This document shows, in pieces, positions 35,937 to 44,539 of a stretch of 64,000 nt of DNA (position 1 is the first letter of the stretch; the number at the start of each line of letters is the position of its first letter). Position numbers and translations under genes: made by a program. The stretch covers positions 1 through 64,000 of the forward strand of contig CBDDAJ010000005.1 of NCBI GenBank assembly GCA_965224845.1, read 5' to 3'. The DNA is from Wocania_A sp965224845 (lineage in GTDB: Bacteria; Bacteroidota; Bacteroidia; Flavobacteriales; Flavobacteriaceae). The notes beneath the pieces are model-generated. The model did no database searches. It was not told the origin of the DNA and saw only the letters and a list, made by a program, of their open reading frames with translations.

Positions 35937-37220
35937 ATGCCATTATCAGCTAACAATCCAGATAGAACGTCGTGGTTGCACGTCGATAAAAACTCAGATT
36001 TTCCAATTCAAAATATTCCATTTGGTGTATTTCTAACACGAGATGATATTATTACTATTGGAACTCGTATTGGTGACACAGTCGTAGATTTAGGAGCATT
36101 ACATCAATTAGGGTATTTTAATGATATTGCTTTAACCGATGATATTTTTCTTCAGGATACCTTAAACGATTTTATTGCAGATGGGAGAAAAACATGGCGT
36201 GCAGTTAGAAATAGGATTGCTGAAATTTTTGATGCTGAAAATTCAGCATTAAAGGATAATGTAAAGCATAAAGAAATTGTATTGTTTAGGCTGGATGAAA
36301 TTGAAATGCAATTGCCTGTTCAAATTGGAGATTACACCGATTTTTATTCTAGTATAGAGCATGCAACCAATATCGGGACCATGTTTAGAGGAAAAGAAAA
36401 CGCTTTAATGCCAAATTGGCTACATGTGCCTGTAGGATATCATGGTAGAAGTTCATCTATTATTCCATCAGGAATACCTGTACACAGACCCCAAGGACAA
36501 ACGCTACCTGTGGATTCGGAAACCCCTGTTTTTGGTCCTTCTAAACGCGTTGATTTCGAATTAGAAATGGCTTTTATAACCACAGACGCTAACGATTTAG
36601 GTGAATCAATTCCTGTTGAAGAAGCTGAAGAATATATTTTTGGCTTAGTTCTGTTTAATGATTGGAGTGCGCGAGATATTCAAAAATGGGAATATGTCCC
36701 ATTAGGACCATTCCTATCTAAAAACTTTGCCTCTTGTATTTCTCCATGGATAGTTACTCTTGATGCTTTAGAACCTTATCGTGTTAAAAGTCCAAAGCCT
36801 TTAAAACCACAATTACCTTATTTACAATACGAAGGCAAAAAGAGTTTTGATATTAATTTAGAGGTTGCTATTCAACCTTCCGGCTCAAAGGAAACCGTAG
36901 TAAGTCAATCTAACTTCAAGTATATGTATTGGAATATGGCACAGCAACTCGCTCATCATACAATTAATGGATGCCCTGTAAATTCAGGTGATATGATGGG
37001 AAGTGGTACACTTTCCGGAAAAACACCAGATTCATATGGCTCAATGATTGAATTAACCTGGGCTGGTAAAAAAGCTGTAAAACTATCTGATGGTACAGAG
37101 CGTAAATTCATTAATGATAATGATACTGTTATTATGCGTGGACATTGCGAAAAAGACGGTACCAGAATTGGTTTTGGAGAAGTCTCTACCAAATTACTTC
37201 CAGTATACAATAAAAAATAA
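35937..37220 (+). CDS. fahA: Fumarylacetoacetase
   Basis: 427 residues. N-terminal FAH_N domain (DFPIQNIPFGVFLTRDD) followed by the catalytic FAH domain with DYTDFYSSIEHATNIGTMFRG, GYHGRSSSIIPSG, DFELEMAFI (metal-binding acidic residues), NDWSARDIQKWEYVPLGPFLSKNFA and NSGDMMGSGTLSG. Hydrolyses 4-fumarylacetoacetate to fumarate and acetoacetate, the last step of tyrosine/phenylalanine catabolism. Other pathway genes (hmgA, hppD) are not in the window; Flavobacteriia often keep glyA and fahA near each other. Confidence 0.96.
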   Translation: MPLSANNPDRTSWLHVDKNSDFPIQNIPFGVFLTRDDIITIGTRIGDTVVDLGALHQLGYFNDIALTDDIFLQDTLNDFIADGRKTWRAVRNRIAEIFDAENSALKDNVKHKEIVLFRLDEIEMQLPVQIGDYTDFYSSIEHATNIGTMFRGKENALMPNWLHVPVGYHGRSSSIIPSGIPVHRPQGQTLPVDSETPVFGPSKRVDFELEMAFITTDANDLGESIPVEEAEEYIFGLVLFNDWSARDIQKWEYVPLGPFLSKNFASCISPWIVTLDALEPYRVKSPKPLKPQLPYLQYEGKKSFDINLEVAIQPSGSKETVVSQSNFKYMYWNMAQQLAHHTINGCPVNSGDMMGSGTLSGKTPDSYGSMIELTWAGKKAVKLSDGTERKFINDNDTVIMRGHCEKDGTRIGFGEVSTKLLPVYNKK

Positions 37221-37264
37221 ACTTCTGTTTTTCAGATAGTTATTACTTAATTAATAGTTTTTAG

Positions 37265-37272
37265 TATTTTTG
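37265..37272 (+). promoter_or_regulatory. -7 box (TATTTTTG) for the lipoprotein gene
   Basis: Exact TAnnTTTG match 46 bases before the ATG at 37318, in an AT-rich gap after fahA. Confidence 0.45.
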
Positions 37273-37317
37273 GCATTACTATTGAAATAGTAACCCAATA
37301 ACCTAAAATTTTAACCT

Positions 37318-38499
37318 ATGAAAAGATTACTACTCCTAATAGTTTTACTTTCATTATGTATAGCGTGTAGTGGAAGAAAAGAAGTTGAAAAAGCTGTGAA
37401 TTCCGGCAATTATGATCAAGCCATAACCACAGCGCTTAAAAAACTTAGAACTAATAAAGATTCAAAACGAAAACGCGAAGTGGTTTTAATGCTACAGGAT
37501 GCCTATTATAAAGCCGAGGACAGAGATTTAAACACTATTACTCACCTTAAAAAAGATAGTAATCCTGAACTATACCGTGAGATATACGAGCGTTATTTGG
37601 ATTTAAATGCCCGACAAGAAGCTATAAAACCAATCTTACCTTTGCGTGTAAATGGGAAAGATATTCCATTTAAGTTTAATAATTACAGTAATGCTATTAT
37701 CGAATCTCGCGAAAAGCTTTCGGATTATTTATATGAAAAGGGTATTGAGTTATTAGAATCAGACAATAAGCTTACCATAAGAGAGGCTTACAATACGCTT
37801 AGTTATTTAGACCGTATAAATCCCAATTATGAAGAAACTCGTGAGCTATTAGAGGAAGCGCACCAAAGGGGAACAAATTACATTTTGGTTTCTATTCATA
37901 ACGATACAGAACAAATGATTCCTACGCGTTTAGAAGACGATTTATTAAACTTTGACACCTATGGATTAAATAAGTTTTGGAGTGTTTATCATGCCAATAA
38001 AAGCGACAATATCAAATACGATTATGCAATGCATCTTAATTTGAAACGGATCAATATTTCTCCTGAACGTATTAAAGAACGTGAGTATTTTAGAGAAAAA
38101 GACGTTAAAGACGGTTGGAAATACAAGTTAGATAGTGCAGGAAATGTTGTAAAAGACTCTTTAGGCAATGACATTAAAGTTGATAAGATCATTAGAGTAA
38201 AATGTAGATTATTAGAAATAGCTCAAATTAAATCATCGCAGGTTATTGCCGATGTGGTATATTTAGATTTAGCCTCTAATCAACCATTAGATTCTTTTCC
38301 TATTGATAGCGAATTTGTTTTTGAGAATGTTTTTGCACGTTCCAGAGGAGATAAACGGGCATTAACTAAAGCCGATAGAGTTTTGTTAGATAACAGGCGC
38401 ATTCCTTTTCCAAGTAATGAGCAAATGGTATATGATACCGGTGAAGATTTAAAATTTCAACTAAAAGATATTATCAATTCTTATACTATTGGACATTAA
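37318..38499 (+). CDS. Lipoprotein of unknown function, helical repeats
   Basis: 393 residues with lipobox IACS (Cys 17). Residues about 20-190 are predominantly helical and resemble tetratricopeptide-like units (VNSGNYDQAITTALKKLRT, IREAYNTLSYLDRINPNYEETRELLEEA). The C-terminal half is strand-rich (NYILVSIHNDTEQMIPTRLEDDLL, KVDKIIRVKCRLLEIAQIKSSQVIADVVYLDL). Probably a periplasmic scaffold at the outer or inner membrane. No named family is recognised, but similar lipoproteins are frequent in Flavobacteriia. The stop codon is inside the long inverted repeat that ends the transcript. Confidence 0.75.
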   Translation: MKRLLLLIVLLSLCIACSGRKEVEKAVNSGNYDQAITTALKKLRTNKDSKRKREVVLMLQDAYYKAEDRDLNTITHLKKDSNPELYREIYERYLDLNARQEAIKPILPLRVNGKDIPFKFNNYSNAIIESREKLSDYLYEKGIELLESDNKLTIREAYNTLSYLDRINPNYEETRELLEEAHQRGTNYILVSIHNDTEQMIPTRLEDDLLNFDTYGLNKFWSVYHANKSDNIKYDYAMHLNLKRINISPERIKEREYFREKDVKDGWKYKLDSAGNVVKDSLGNDIKVDKIIRVKCRLLEIAQIKSSQVIADVVYLDLASNQPLDSFPIDSEFVFENVFARSRGDKRALTKADRVLLDNRRIPFPSNEQMVYDTGEDLKFQLKDIINSYTIGH

Positions 38500-38571
38500 A
38501 TAAAAGAGACTGTCTAAAAAATGTTATTCTGAATAAAAATTCATCACTTTTTTAGACAGTCTCTTTTATTT
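38498..38571. terminator. Long perfect inverted repeat acting as terminator
   Basis: 24-bp perfect arms (core TAAAAGAGACTGTCTAAAAA and its complement) flank a 26-base loop that itself contains TGAAT/ATTCA. It lies between two convergent genes and overlaps the stop codon of the lipoprotein gene. The arm length and internal symmetry are more than needed for termination and resemble a small mobile palindromic repeat of the GAGACTGTCT type. Confidence 0.85.
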
Positions 38572-38580
38572 GGCAAAATA

Positions 38581-40362
38581 TTATTTACTGGCATTAATCC
38601 AGGAATCTATCTTACTTTCTAATAATTGCAAAGGAATACAACCTGTTTCCAGTACTTGATTGTGAAACGCTCTAATGTCAAACTGCTCGCCTAGTTGCTC
38701 TTGTGCTTTTGAACGCAGCGCTCTTATTTTTAGCTGACCAATTTTATAAGATAATGCCTGTCCGGGGTTTGCCATATAACGTTCAATTTCACTTGTAATA
38801 GCAGATTCAGACTCTGCTTCATTATTCAACGAATATGTTATTGCCTGTTCGCGAGTCCATCCTTTGGCATGAAGTCCAGTATCAACAACTAATCGAATGG
38901 CTCTGTGAATTTCGTTACTTAGCATACCAAAATACTGGTATGGATCTTTATATAAGCCCAACTCCTTACCCATAGATTCTGTATACAAAGCCCACCCTTC
39001 GCCATAAGCACTATACCACAGCGTTTTTCTAAACTCTGGCAAGTCGGTACTTTCTTGAGCTAATGAAATTTGAAAATGATGACCCGGAATAGCTTCATGT
39101 AAAAACAAATCTTCCTTATCAAAAATATTATATTTTTCTACATAAGGAATGGGGGTATAAAAAATACCAGGTCTTGTTCCATCTAGCGATCCTGCATTAT
39201 AGTTTGCTGCTGCCGATTTTTCTCTAAAAGGCTCTGTTCTACGAACTTCAAATGGTGTTTTAGGAACTTTTTTAAATAGTTTCTTTATTTGAGGCTTCAT
39301 TACCTCATGTATACTATCATAAAATGCAATAACTTGAGATCGCTCGGTAAATGGCATTAAATTTTTATTGGTCCTAACATGAGCAAAAAAAGCATTTAAA
39401 TCGCCTTCAAACCCTATTTCTTTTTTTACTTTTTCCATTTCTGACCTAATTCTGGCAACCTCACTTAAGCCCAATTCATGAATTTCGTTCGCCGTCATAT
39501 CTGTAGTGGTGTACTTTTTTATCTGATGTGCATAATACGCATCACCAAGCGGAGTTGCATTTATACCACTACTCTGCCTTCCATGTGGTAAATATTCATG
39601 TCTCAAAAAATCAGTCATTTGTTGATGTGCAGGTACTACTTTATTAGCCACCATATTGGTATAAGCATCTGTTAATGTTTTTCGCTCTTCATCTGTAAAA
39701 TCATCTGGAAAACTTTTAACGGGAGAAAAGTATAGATGCTTATCTATGTTGCTGTCTGCTAAAACTTCAAATTGAGGAATAACCTTAACAATTAATGAAG
39801 CAGGTAAAACATAACCGCTCTTCATCCCTTTTTTCATTTGGTCTTTTGCTGAATTTAGCCATATTAAATAGGCATCTACCCGAGCTAACCAGTCTTTATA
39901 ATCTTGAACTGTTTTAAATGGCTGAGCATTAGTACCTCCTGCAAGTTGATTAAAATCTAAGTTTTTTGACCACATTTGATCGATAGGCATCAAATCCTTT
40001 TTAAAACGCATGGCCTCCAGATTAATATTGCAATCCCATTTTAAAACAGCTTTACTCATTTTTTCTGTTTCAGATAATTTAGAGTCGTCAATTTTGTCCA
40101 GAGCTTGCTTAAACTTATTATAGTATGTCTTCTTTTTAGTTTTGTAAGCATCAGACAGAAAATCTGGAAACTTATCATTAAAACGATAATCTCCTGCGTT
40201 TGTCGCATTTAGGGGGTTTAGCTCAAAACCTTCTTCATTATATTGTTCTAAAAGGCTTGCAAAAACTTCGCTGGCATTTCCTGTTAATTCTTGAGCTTCT
40301 TTTTCTTTTTTACATGAAAAGCTAATTAATAAAACCCAAGAAATAAGTATTATTTTCTTCAT
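38581..40362 (-). CDS. DUF885 family lipoprotein (probable metallopeptidase)
   Basis: 593 residues with lipobox SFSC (Cys 17). The DUF885 fold has the zinc-peptidase-like motif LHEAIPGHHFQ (about 419-429), followed by ...YGEGWALYTESMGKELGLY and RAIRLVVDTGLHAKGWTREQAI. Only the HExxxxHH-like motif suggests hydrolase activity; related proteins are described as having a gluzincin-like zinc site. Probably acts in the periplasm on peptides. Upstream is the sulfatase, 48 bases away on the same strand. Confidence 0.88.
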   Translation of the reverse strand: MKKIILISWVLLISFSCKKEKEAQELTGNASEVFASLLEQYNEEGFELNPLNATNAGDYRFNDKFPDFLSDAYKTKKKTYYNKFKQALDKIDDSKLSETEKMSKAVLKWDCNINLEAMRFKKDLMPIDQMWSKNLDFNQLAGGTNAQPFKTVQDYKDWLARVDAYLIWLNSAKDQMKKGMKSGYVLPASLIVKVIPQFEVLADSNIDKHLYFSPVKSFPDDFTDEERKTLTDAYTNMVANKVVPAHQQMTDFLRHEYLPHGRQSSGINATPLGDAYYAHQIKKYTTTDMTANEIHELGLSEVARIRSEMEKVKKEIGFEGDLNAFFAHVRTNKNLMPFTERSQVIAFYDSIHEVMKPQIKKLFKKVPKTPFEVRRTEPFREKSAAANYNAGSLDGTRPGIFYTPIPYVEKYNIFDKEDLFLHEAIPGHHFQISLAQESTDLPEFRKTLWYSAYGEGWALYTESMGKELGLYKDPYQYFGMLSNEIHRAIRLVVDTGLHAKGWTREQAITYSLNNEAESESAITSEIERYMANPGQALSYKIGQLKIRALRSKAQEQLGEQFDIRAFHNQVLETGCIPLQLLESKIDSWINASK

Positions 40363-40409
40363 ATTCTTTTTATTTAATTTTTAACACATTTAGAGACAAG
40401 GTTCCCATG

Positions 40410-42164
40410 CTATATTTTTTCTAACTCGACCAAAAAAGGTAAAATCCGCTTATTATTTTTCATATAAAAAGGAATAAGGTTCCCCGTCATTTTAGGCAGA
40501 TAAATATTTTTCATTTCGATAACACTTGTTTTCTTATCAACTTTTAACTGGTTAACAATGGCATCGGTTTCTAAAATCATTCTTCCAGTCGCTTCAACAG
40601 GGTTAATAAATTTGAACTTAATATTATAGTGCCCTTCAGCTACATCAACATACCATTTTCCATATATTTCCTCCTGATTCCAAATGCCTCGCGCTCCGCC
40701 TGCATCATTCCTATTAAGTATTGTTGGGTTTTCAAACTTAGAACCTACCGAAATTGTAGGTTGATTTATAAGATTATCAGAATTAATCAATTCCATATAA
40801 ATAGCATCAAGCTTTTGTTTAAGTGTATTTGCCAGGGTTTTATGTTCTAAAACAATATTGTTCTGTTCGTTAGGATCGTTTTTAATATCGAACATTTGAA
40901 AGCCTTCAATAGGTGCATTATAATTGGTTTTGCCTACTAGCTTATAACCTCCCTTTTGAAGGGCAATATTATTATATAACTCCGGATAGCGCCTTGTCCA
41001 ATAAAAAAACAAAGGTCTTTCTGTCCAATCTACCTTTTTTCCTTCAATTAAAGGAAGCAAATCATTACCATCTATCTTTTTATTTTTTGGAACTTCTACG
41101 TTACATAACTTAGCAATAGTTGGTAATATATCAATATGAGCAGTAGTGGTTTTAATATCTATATTACCCTTAAACTGATTTGGATAACTAAATAGAAGTG
41201 GTACTCTAACACCTCCTCTATAAACACTACCTTTCAGTCCTCTCATGCCTCCAACAAAGCGTAGCTGTTGCGGTCCATTATCTGTCATAAAAATAATTAT
41301 GGTGTTGTCTTCAATACCCAAACTTTTTACTTTAGCGATAACTTTACCAATATTATCATCTATGTTAGAAACCATAGCATATACCCTACGAGCATCCTCC
41401 TTCTCTTTTTCGCTCATCTTCCTGTGTGAAACATTGTTTTTTTCAAAAGTTATTGAAGGATCAATATCGGCATACATTTGGTAATATGCATCTGGAACCT
41501 GCAACGGTGTATGTGGCGCATTGAATGACAGATAACAGAAAAACGGAGCATCATGGTTTTTTTCAATAAAGTCTATCGCATTATCTGTAAAAATATCTGA
41601 ACAATATCCATTGTATTTTCTTTGTAGTCCATTATACCAGAGTACGGGGTCAAAATAGCTTTTATCGCCTTGAAAATATGTTGTAAAATCCCCTACTTGC
41701 CCCATGCCTCCCGAAAGATGAATTAGCGATTCATCAAAACCTTGATCCATTGGCCTGCTTGGGTAATTATCACCTAAATGCCATTTACCATACATTCCTG
41801 TTTTATAATTGGCCTGTTTTAGCATTTCGGCAATGGTTACCTCATTTGCTGCCATTATTGCGCCTCCATTATAAGTATCTCTTACTCCAGTTCGCAAAGA
41901 ATAGCGTCCTGTCATTAAACTAGATCGTGTTGGTGCACACACCGGAGAAACATAAAAATTATTAAATCGCACGCTTCTCTTTGCCAGGGCATCAAGCACT
42001 GGTGTTTTTATCTGATCATTACCGGTGAAACCAAAATCACCATAGCCTTGATCATCAGTAATAATCAAAATAACATTTGGTGGTTTGCTTACCTGGGATG
42101 TACTTATCGCAGTTACTAAAAAAAGGGTAATAACAATCGCAATTCTGTTCCGTTTAAAAGTCAT
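40410..42164 (-). CDS. Type I sulfatase (arylsulfatase-like)
   Basis: 584 residues with an N-terminal signal region. The sulfatase core has NVILIITDDQGYGDFGFTGN (metal-binding Asp pair), the formylglycine motif CAPTRSSLMTGRY (Cys 76), GMYGKWHLG, and FMTDNGPQ. A C-terminal beta domain of about 130 residues ends the protein. Hydrolyses sulfate esters, probably from algal or other marine polysaccharides; the modifying enzyme (anaerobic or FGE-type) is not here. Co-directional with DUF885; the next gene upstream but one is a GH16 enzyme with a secretion tag. Confidence 0.93.
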   Translation of the reverse strand: MTFKRNRIAIVITLFLVTAISTSQVSKPPNVILIITDDQGYGDFGFTGNDQIKTPVLDALAKRSVRFNNFYVSPVCAPTRSSLMTGRYSLRTGVRDTYNGGAIMAANEVTIAEMLKQANYKTGMYGKWHLGDNYPSRPMDQGFDESLIHLSGGMGQVGDFTTYFQGDKSYFDPVLWYNGLQRKYNGYCSDIFTDNAIDFIEKNHDAPFFCYLSFNAPHTPLQVPDAYYQMYADIDPSITFEKNNVSHRKMSEKEKEDARRVYAMVSNIDDNIGKVIAKVKSLGIEDNTIIIFMTDNGPQQLRFVGGMRGLKGSVYRGGVRVPLLFSYPNQFKGNIDIKTTTAHIDILPTIAKLCNVEVPKNKKIDGNDLLPLIEGKKVDWTERPLFFYWTRRYPELYNNIALQKGGYKLVGKTNYNAPIEGFQMFDIKNDPNEQNNIVLEHKTLANTLKQKLDAIYMELINSDNLINQPTISVGSKFENPTILNRNDAGGARGIWNQEEIYGKWYVDVAEGHYNIKFKFINPVEATGRMILETDAIVNQLKVDKKTSVIEMKNIYLPKMTGNLIPFYMKNNKRILPFLVELEKI

Positions 42165-42264
42165 AAGGCCATATTATAAATTAGCAGAGTTGATTATATC
42201 AACATGTAGCTAAGTTATAACTTAAAAAATCGAAATTCAAAAAGCTGTTAATAAAACTTAAAAC

Positions 42265-42663
42265 CTATACAAATCTTGTTAAATCAATAGCATTGATAGC
42301 ACCATGAGAATTATGAGCGGCTACTACTCCATTTTTGATAACTAATAACTGTGGAGATTCATGTATTACCTGAAACTTATAGCCTACTTCATTTGATACT
42401 TCTCTGTTATTCAAAATATCCAAGTAATACAAATCCACTTCTTTTTCTGTAAATTTATATGCATTAACAAATTGGTTCATTACCATCCTACTGATCCCGC
42501 AACGTGTAGAATGTTTAAAAATAATCTGAGTTTTTGTATTTGATTTTTTTTGAATAAAATCTAACTGCTGCAAATCATTTAAAGGAATCCATGGCAATAC
42601 GCTTTCTTCTTTATTGGTGGCAGCCCCTGTTGAAGCTCCGAATAGTTTATTTAATAATCCCAT
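42265..42663 (-). CDS. ytxJ: Bacillithiol system redox protein YtxJ
   Basis: 132 residues from the ATG at 42663 (an earlier ATG two codons upstream is possible; MGLLNKLFG is typical of family starts). A monothiol thioredoxin-like fold with FKHSTRCGISRMV, followed by YLDILNNREVSNEVGYKFQVIHESPQLLVIKNGV, matches YtxJ-type proteins annotated as bacillithiol system redox proteins. Cytoplasmic. It suggests that the organism makes bacillithiol; no bsh genes lie in the window. Confidence 0.9.
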   Translation of the reverse strand: MGLLNKLFGASTGAATNKEESVLPWIPLNDLQQLDFIQKKSNTKTQIIFKHSTRCGISRMVMNQFVNAYKFTEKEVDLYYLDILNNREVSNEVGYKFQVIHESPQLLVIKNGVVAAHNSHGAINAIDLTRFV

Positions 42664-42702
42664 ATGCATAACAGTCGTACTTTAAATTGAACCTTACAAA
42701 GA

Positions 42703-44331
42703 TTATTTTTTTAAGAATTTAAAAGCATATATTCTAGTATTATTAATAGACACTCTTGCAAAATACAATCCAGATTTTAATGCATCTGTACTATAGCTAA
42801 CTTTATTATTATAGGTTTGTTGTGTTTTCCTGTATACCTGTCTTCCGCTAATATCAAAGACCTGCAAATCAACAGGGGCATTTGTAGTTCTAGTAAACTT
42901 AATATTTAATTTATTTTTTACTGGATTTGGATAGAAGCTCAGCTTATCATTATAGCGCACCTTACTGGCAGACAAGCTACTTTTTTGGTAGACTCTGATA
43001 TAGTCAATTTCCATAGCATCATCAGTAAATCCAGAATCTATAGGGCCTCCTAAACTGCCCCCCATGGCAACATTTAATAAAATATAAAACTCTTGATTAA
43101 AAGGGTTAACAGTAGCCATTTGATTTACTAATATACCATCTAAATAAATACGCATTGAATTTGAATCCCATTCTAAAACATAATCATGAAAATTCTGAGA
43201 CGTATTGGCATTTGAAATAAGAACACTGCTAGAATTTATTTGGTAGCCTCCACCATTATTCCAATGCCAGGTTCCTAAAATCTCTGTTTTAGCAACATTA
43301 GGCTCCATGATATCAATTTCTCCGCACCAGGGCCAACTGGTGGTTCCAAAACCTTGATTATCCCAGTAACCTCCATTTTCATCAATATTTTTTCCAAGCA
43401 ACCATATTGCCGGCCACGTACCGGCTACAGACGGTAATTTGGCACGCAGTTCTACTCTACCATATTTAAACGCAAATTTTGAATTTAACCGTGCCGAGGT
43501 ATATTGTTTTTGGTACCCCTGATCTGTATACGTTTCTTTAACGGCCTTAATTTTTAAAGTGCCATTCGATACAAATGAATTATCGTCTCGGTTAGTATAA
43601 TGCTGAACTTCGCCATTGGCCCAACTATCTCCTGCAATTAGCTGGGTTTGGTGAAACCATTTATTAGCGTCAACAGAACCTGTATCATTAAACTCATCAG
43701 ACCAAACAAGAGTATTAAAAACCGAATTTGATACGATAGAAGCATCATTAATAACATCATCTATATAGGCCGTAACCCGATCATTATTATTTTCTCCATT
43801 AACCTGGATAACCACTCTATTAAAATCTGTTCTTGTAATTGGTGGAGGTGAATTCCCATCTAAATTAATATAAGCCCCATTTTTAAAATCGAATACGATC
43901 TCTTGCCACTCATCTAAAACCAATGGCTTTATAATTTCGCTTTGTGTAGACCAAGGCGCAGCTATAGTACCATCTTGAAGCTTTAAAGCCACTTGATTGG
44001 GCTGACTACCAGTTATTCCGCTTGAAGCAGCATATATTTTTAATTTGAATGAATGGTTTACAGATAAATCAAGATTAGAACTAACATCAAATCTAATGTT
44101 TGCGTATTGCCCCCCTGTATCTACATATTCTAAAACTGTATCAGAAACATTTATCCCAATTTTGAAAGGGTTATTAACTCCGGTATTTAATCCGCAATCA
44201 TCTCCAAACCAAGACGTAATTGTTCCATTACCTTCAAAATCATCCGATATGGTTTGAGCAATTAAATTTAAGTGAGACATAAAAAAAACAAGGCATAATG
44301 CTAATGTAAGAGTATAACGCATAACAAACAT
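42703..44331 (-). CDS. GH16 glycoside hydrolase with T9SS sorting domain
   Basis: 542 residues (start could also be the Met at codon 4, MRYTLTL). Signal peptide ends NLIAQ. N-terminal beta-sandwich carbohydrate-binding-like region (about 27-200: DDFEGNGTITSWFGDDCG ... EWQEIVFDF). The GH16 core (about 205-455) has the catalytic EIDIME motif (Glu 338, Asp 340, Glu 343) and WPAIWLLGK; laminarinase-like beta-1,3-glucanase activity is the best guess. The last about 75 residues form a type IX secretion C-terminal sorting domain (YPNPVKNKLNI, VFDISGRQVY, SGLYFARV). Secreted or surface-attached polysaccharide degrader. Confidence 0.93.
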   Translation of the reverse strand: MFVMRYTLTLALCLVFFMSHLNLIAQTISDDFEGNGTITSWFGDDCGLNTGVNNPFKIGINVSDTVLEYVDTGGQYANIRFDVSSNLDLSVNHSFKLKIYAASSGITGSQPNQVALKLQDGTIAAPWSTQSEIIKPLVLDEWQEIVFDFKNGAYINLDGNSPPPITRTDFNRVVIQVNGENNNDRVTAYIDDVINDASIVSNSVFNTLVWSDEFNDTGSVDANKWFHQTQLIAGDSWANGEVQHYTNRDDNSFVSNGTLKIKAVKETYTDQGYQKQYTSARLNSKFAFKYGRVELRAKLPSVAGTWPAIWLLGKNIDENGGYWDNQGFGTTSWPWCGEIDIMEPNVAKTEILGTWHWNNGGGYQINSSSVLISNANTSQNFHDYVLEWDSNSMRIYLDGILVNQMATVNPFNQEFYILLNVAMGGSLGGPIDSGFTDDAMEIDYIRVYQKSSLSASKVRYNDKLSFYPNPVKNKLNIKFTRTTNAPVDLQVFDISGRQVYRKTQQTYNNKVSYSTDALKSGLYFARVSINNTRIYAFKFLKK

Positions 44332-44434
44332 TTAAATAGAGTTCAAATCTAAATGTTGAATTTTTAAATAGCTAAAATTTAACCAATACATAAACCATAC
44401 AACGAATTATAATTTGATAAAGAAAAAAGTAAGC

Positions 44435-44479
44435 CGACAAAAAGTCACTTAAATCAGCGCCTAACAAGACATTTTGTCG
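44435..44479 (+). promoter_or_regulatory. GACA/TGTC inverted elements upstream of clpB
   Basis: CGACAAAA (44435-44442) pairs with TTTTGTCG (44472-44479). Each half is itself symmetric: GACAAAAAGTC (44436-44446) and GACATTTTGTC (44468-44478). They lie 61-105 bases before the ATG and could bind a heat-shock regulator; the classical CIRCE element is absent. Confidence 0.35.
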
Positions 44480-44539
44480 CCTATATAGCAATGGTAAGAT
44501 TATTGACTTATAAGTTTAAAAGAAAACAAAAATACCGTT

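Noticed and set aside
40410..44331. Polysaccharide utilisation locus around the sulfatase and GH16 genes
   Set aside because: No SusC/SusD pair or further CAZymes are present, and ytxJ lies between them; not enough to call a PUL.
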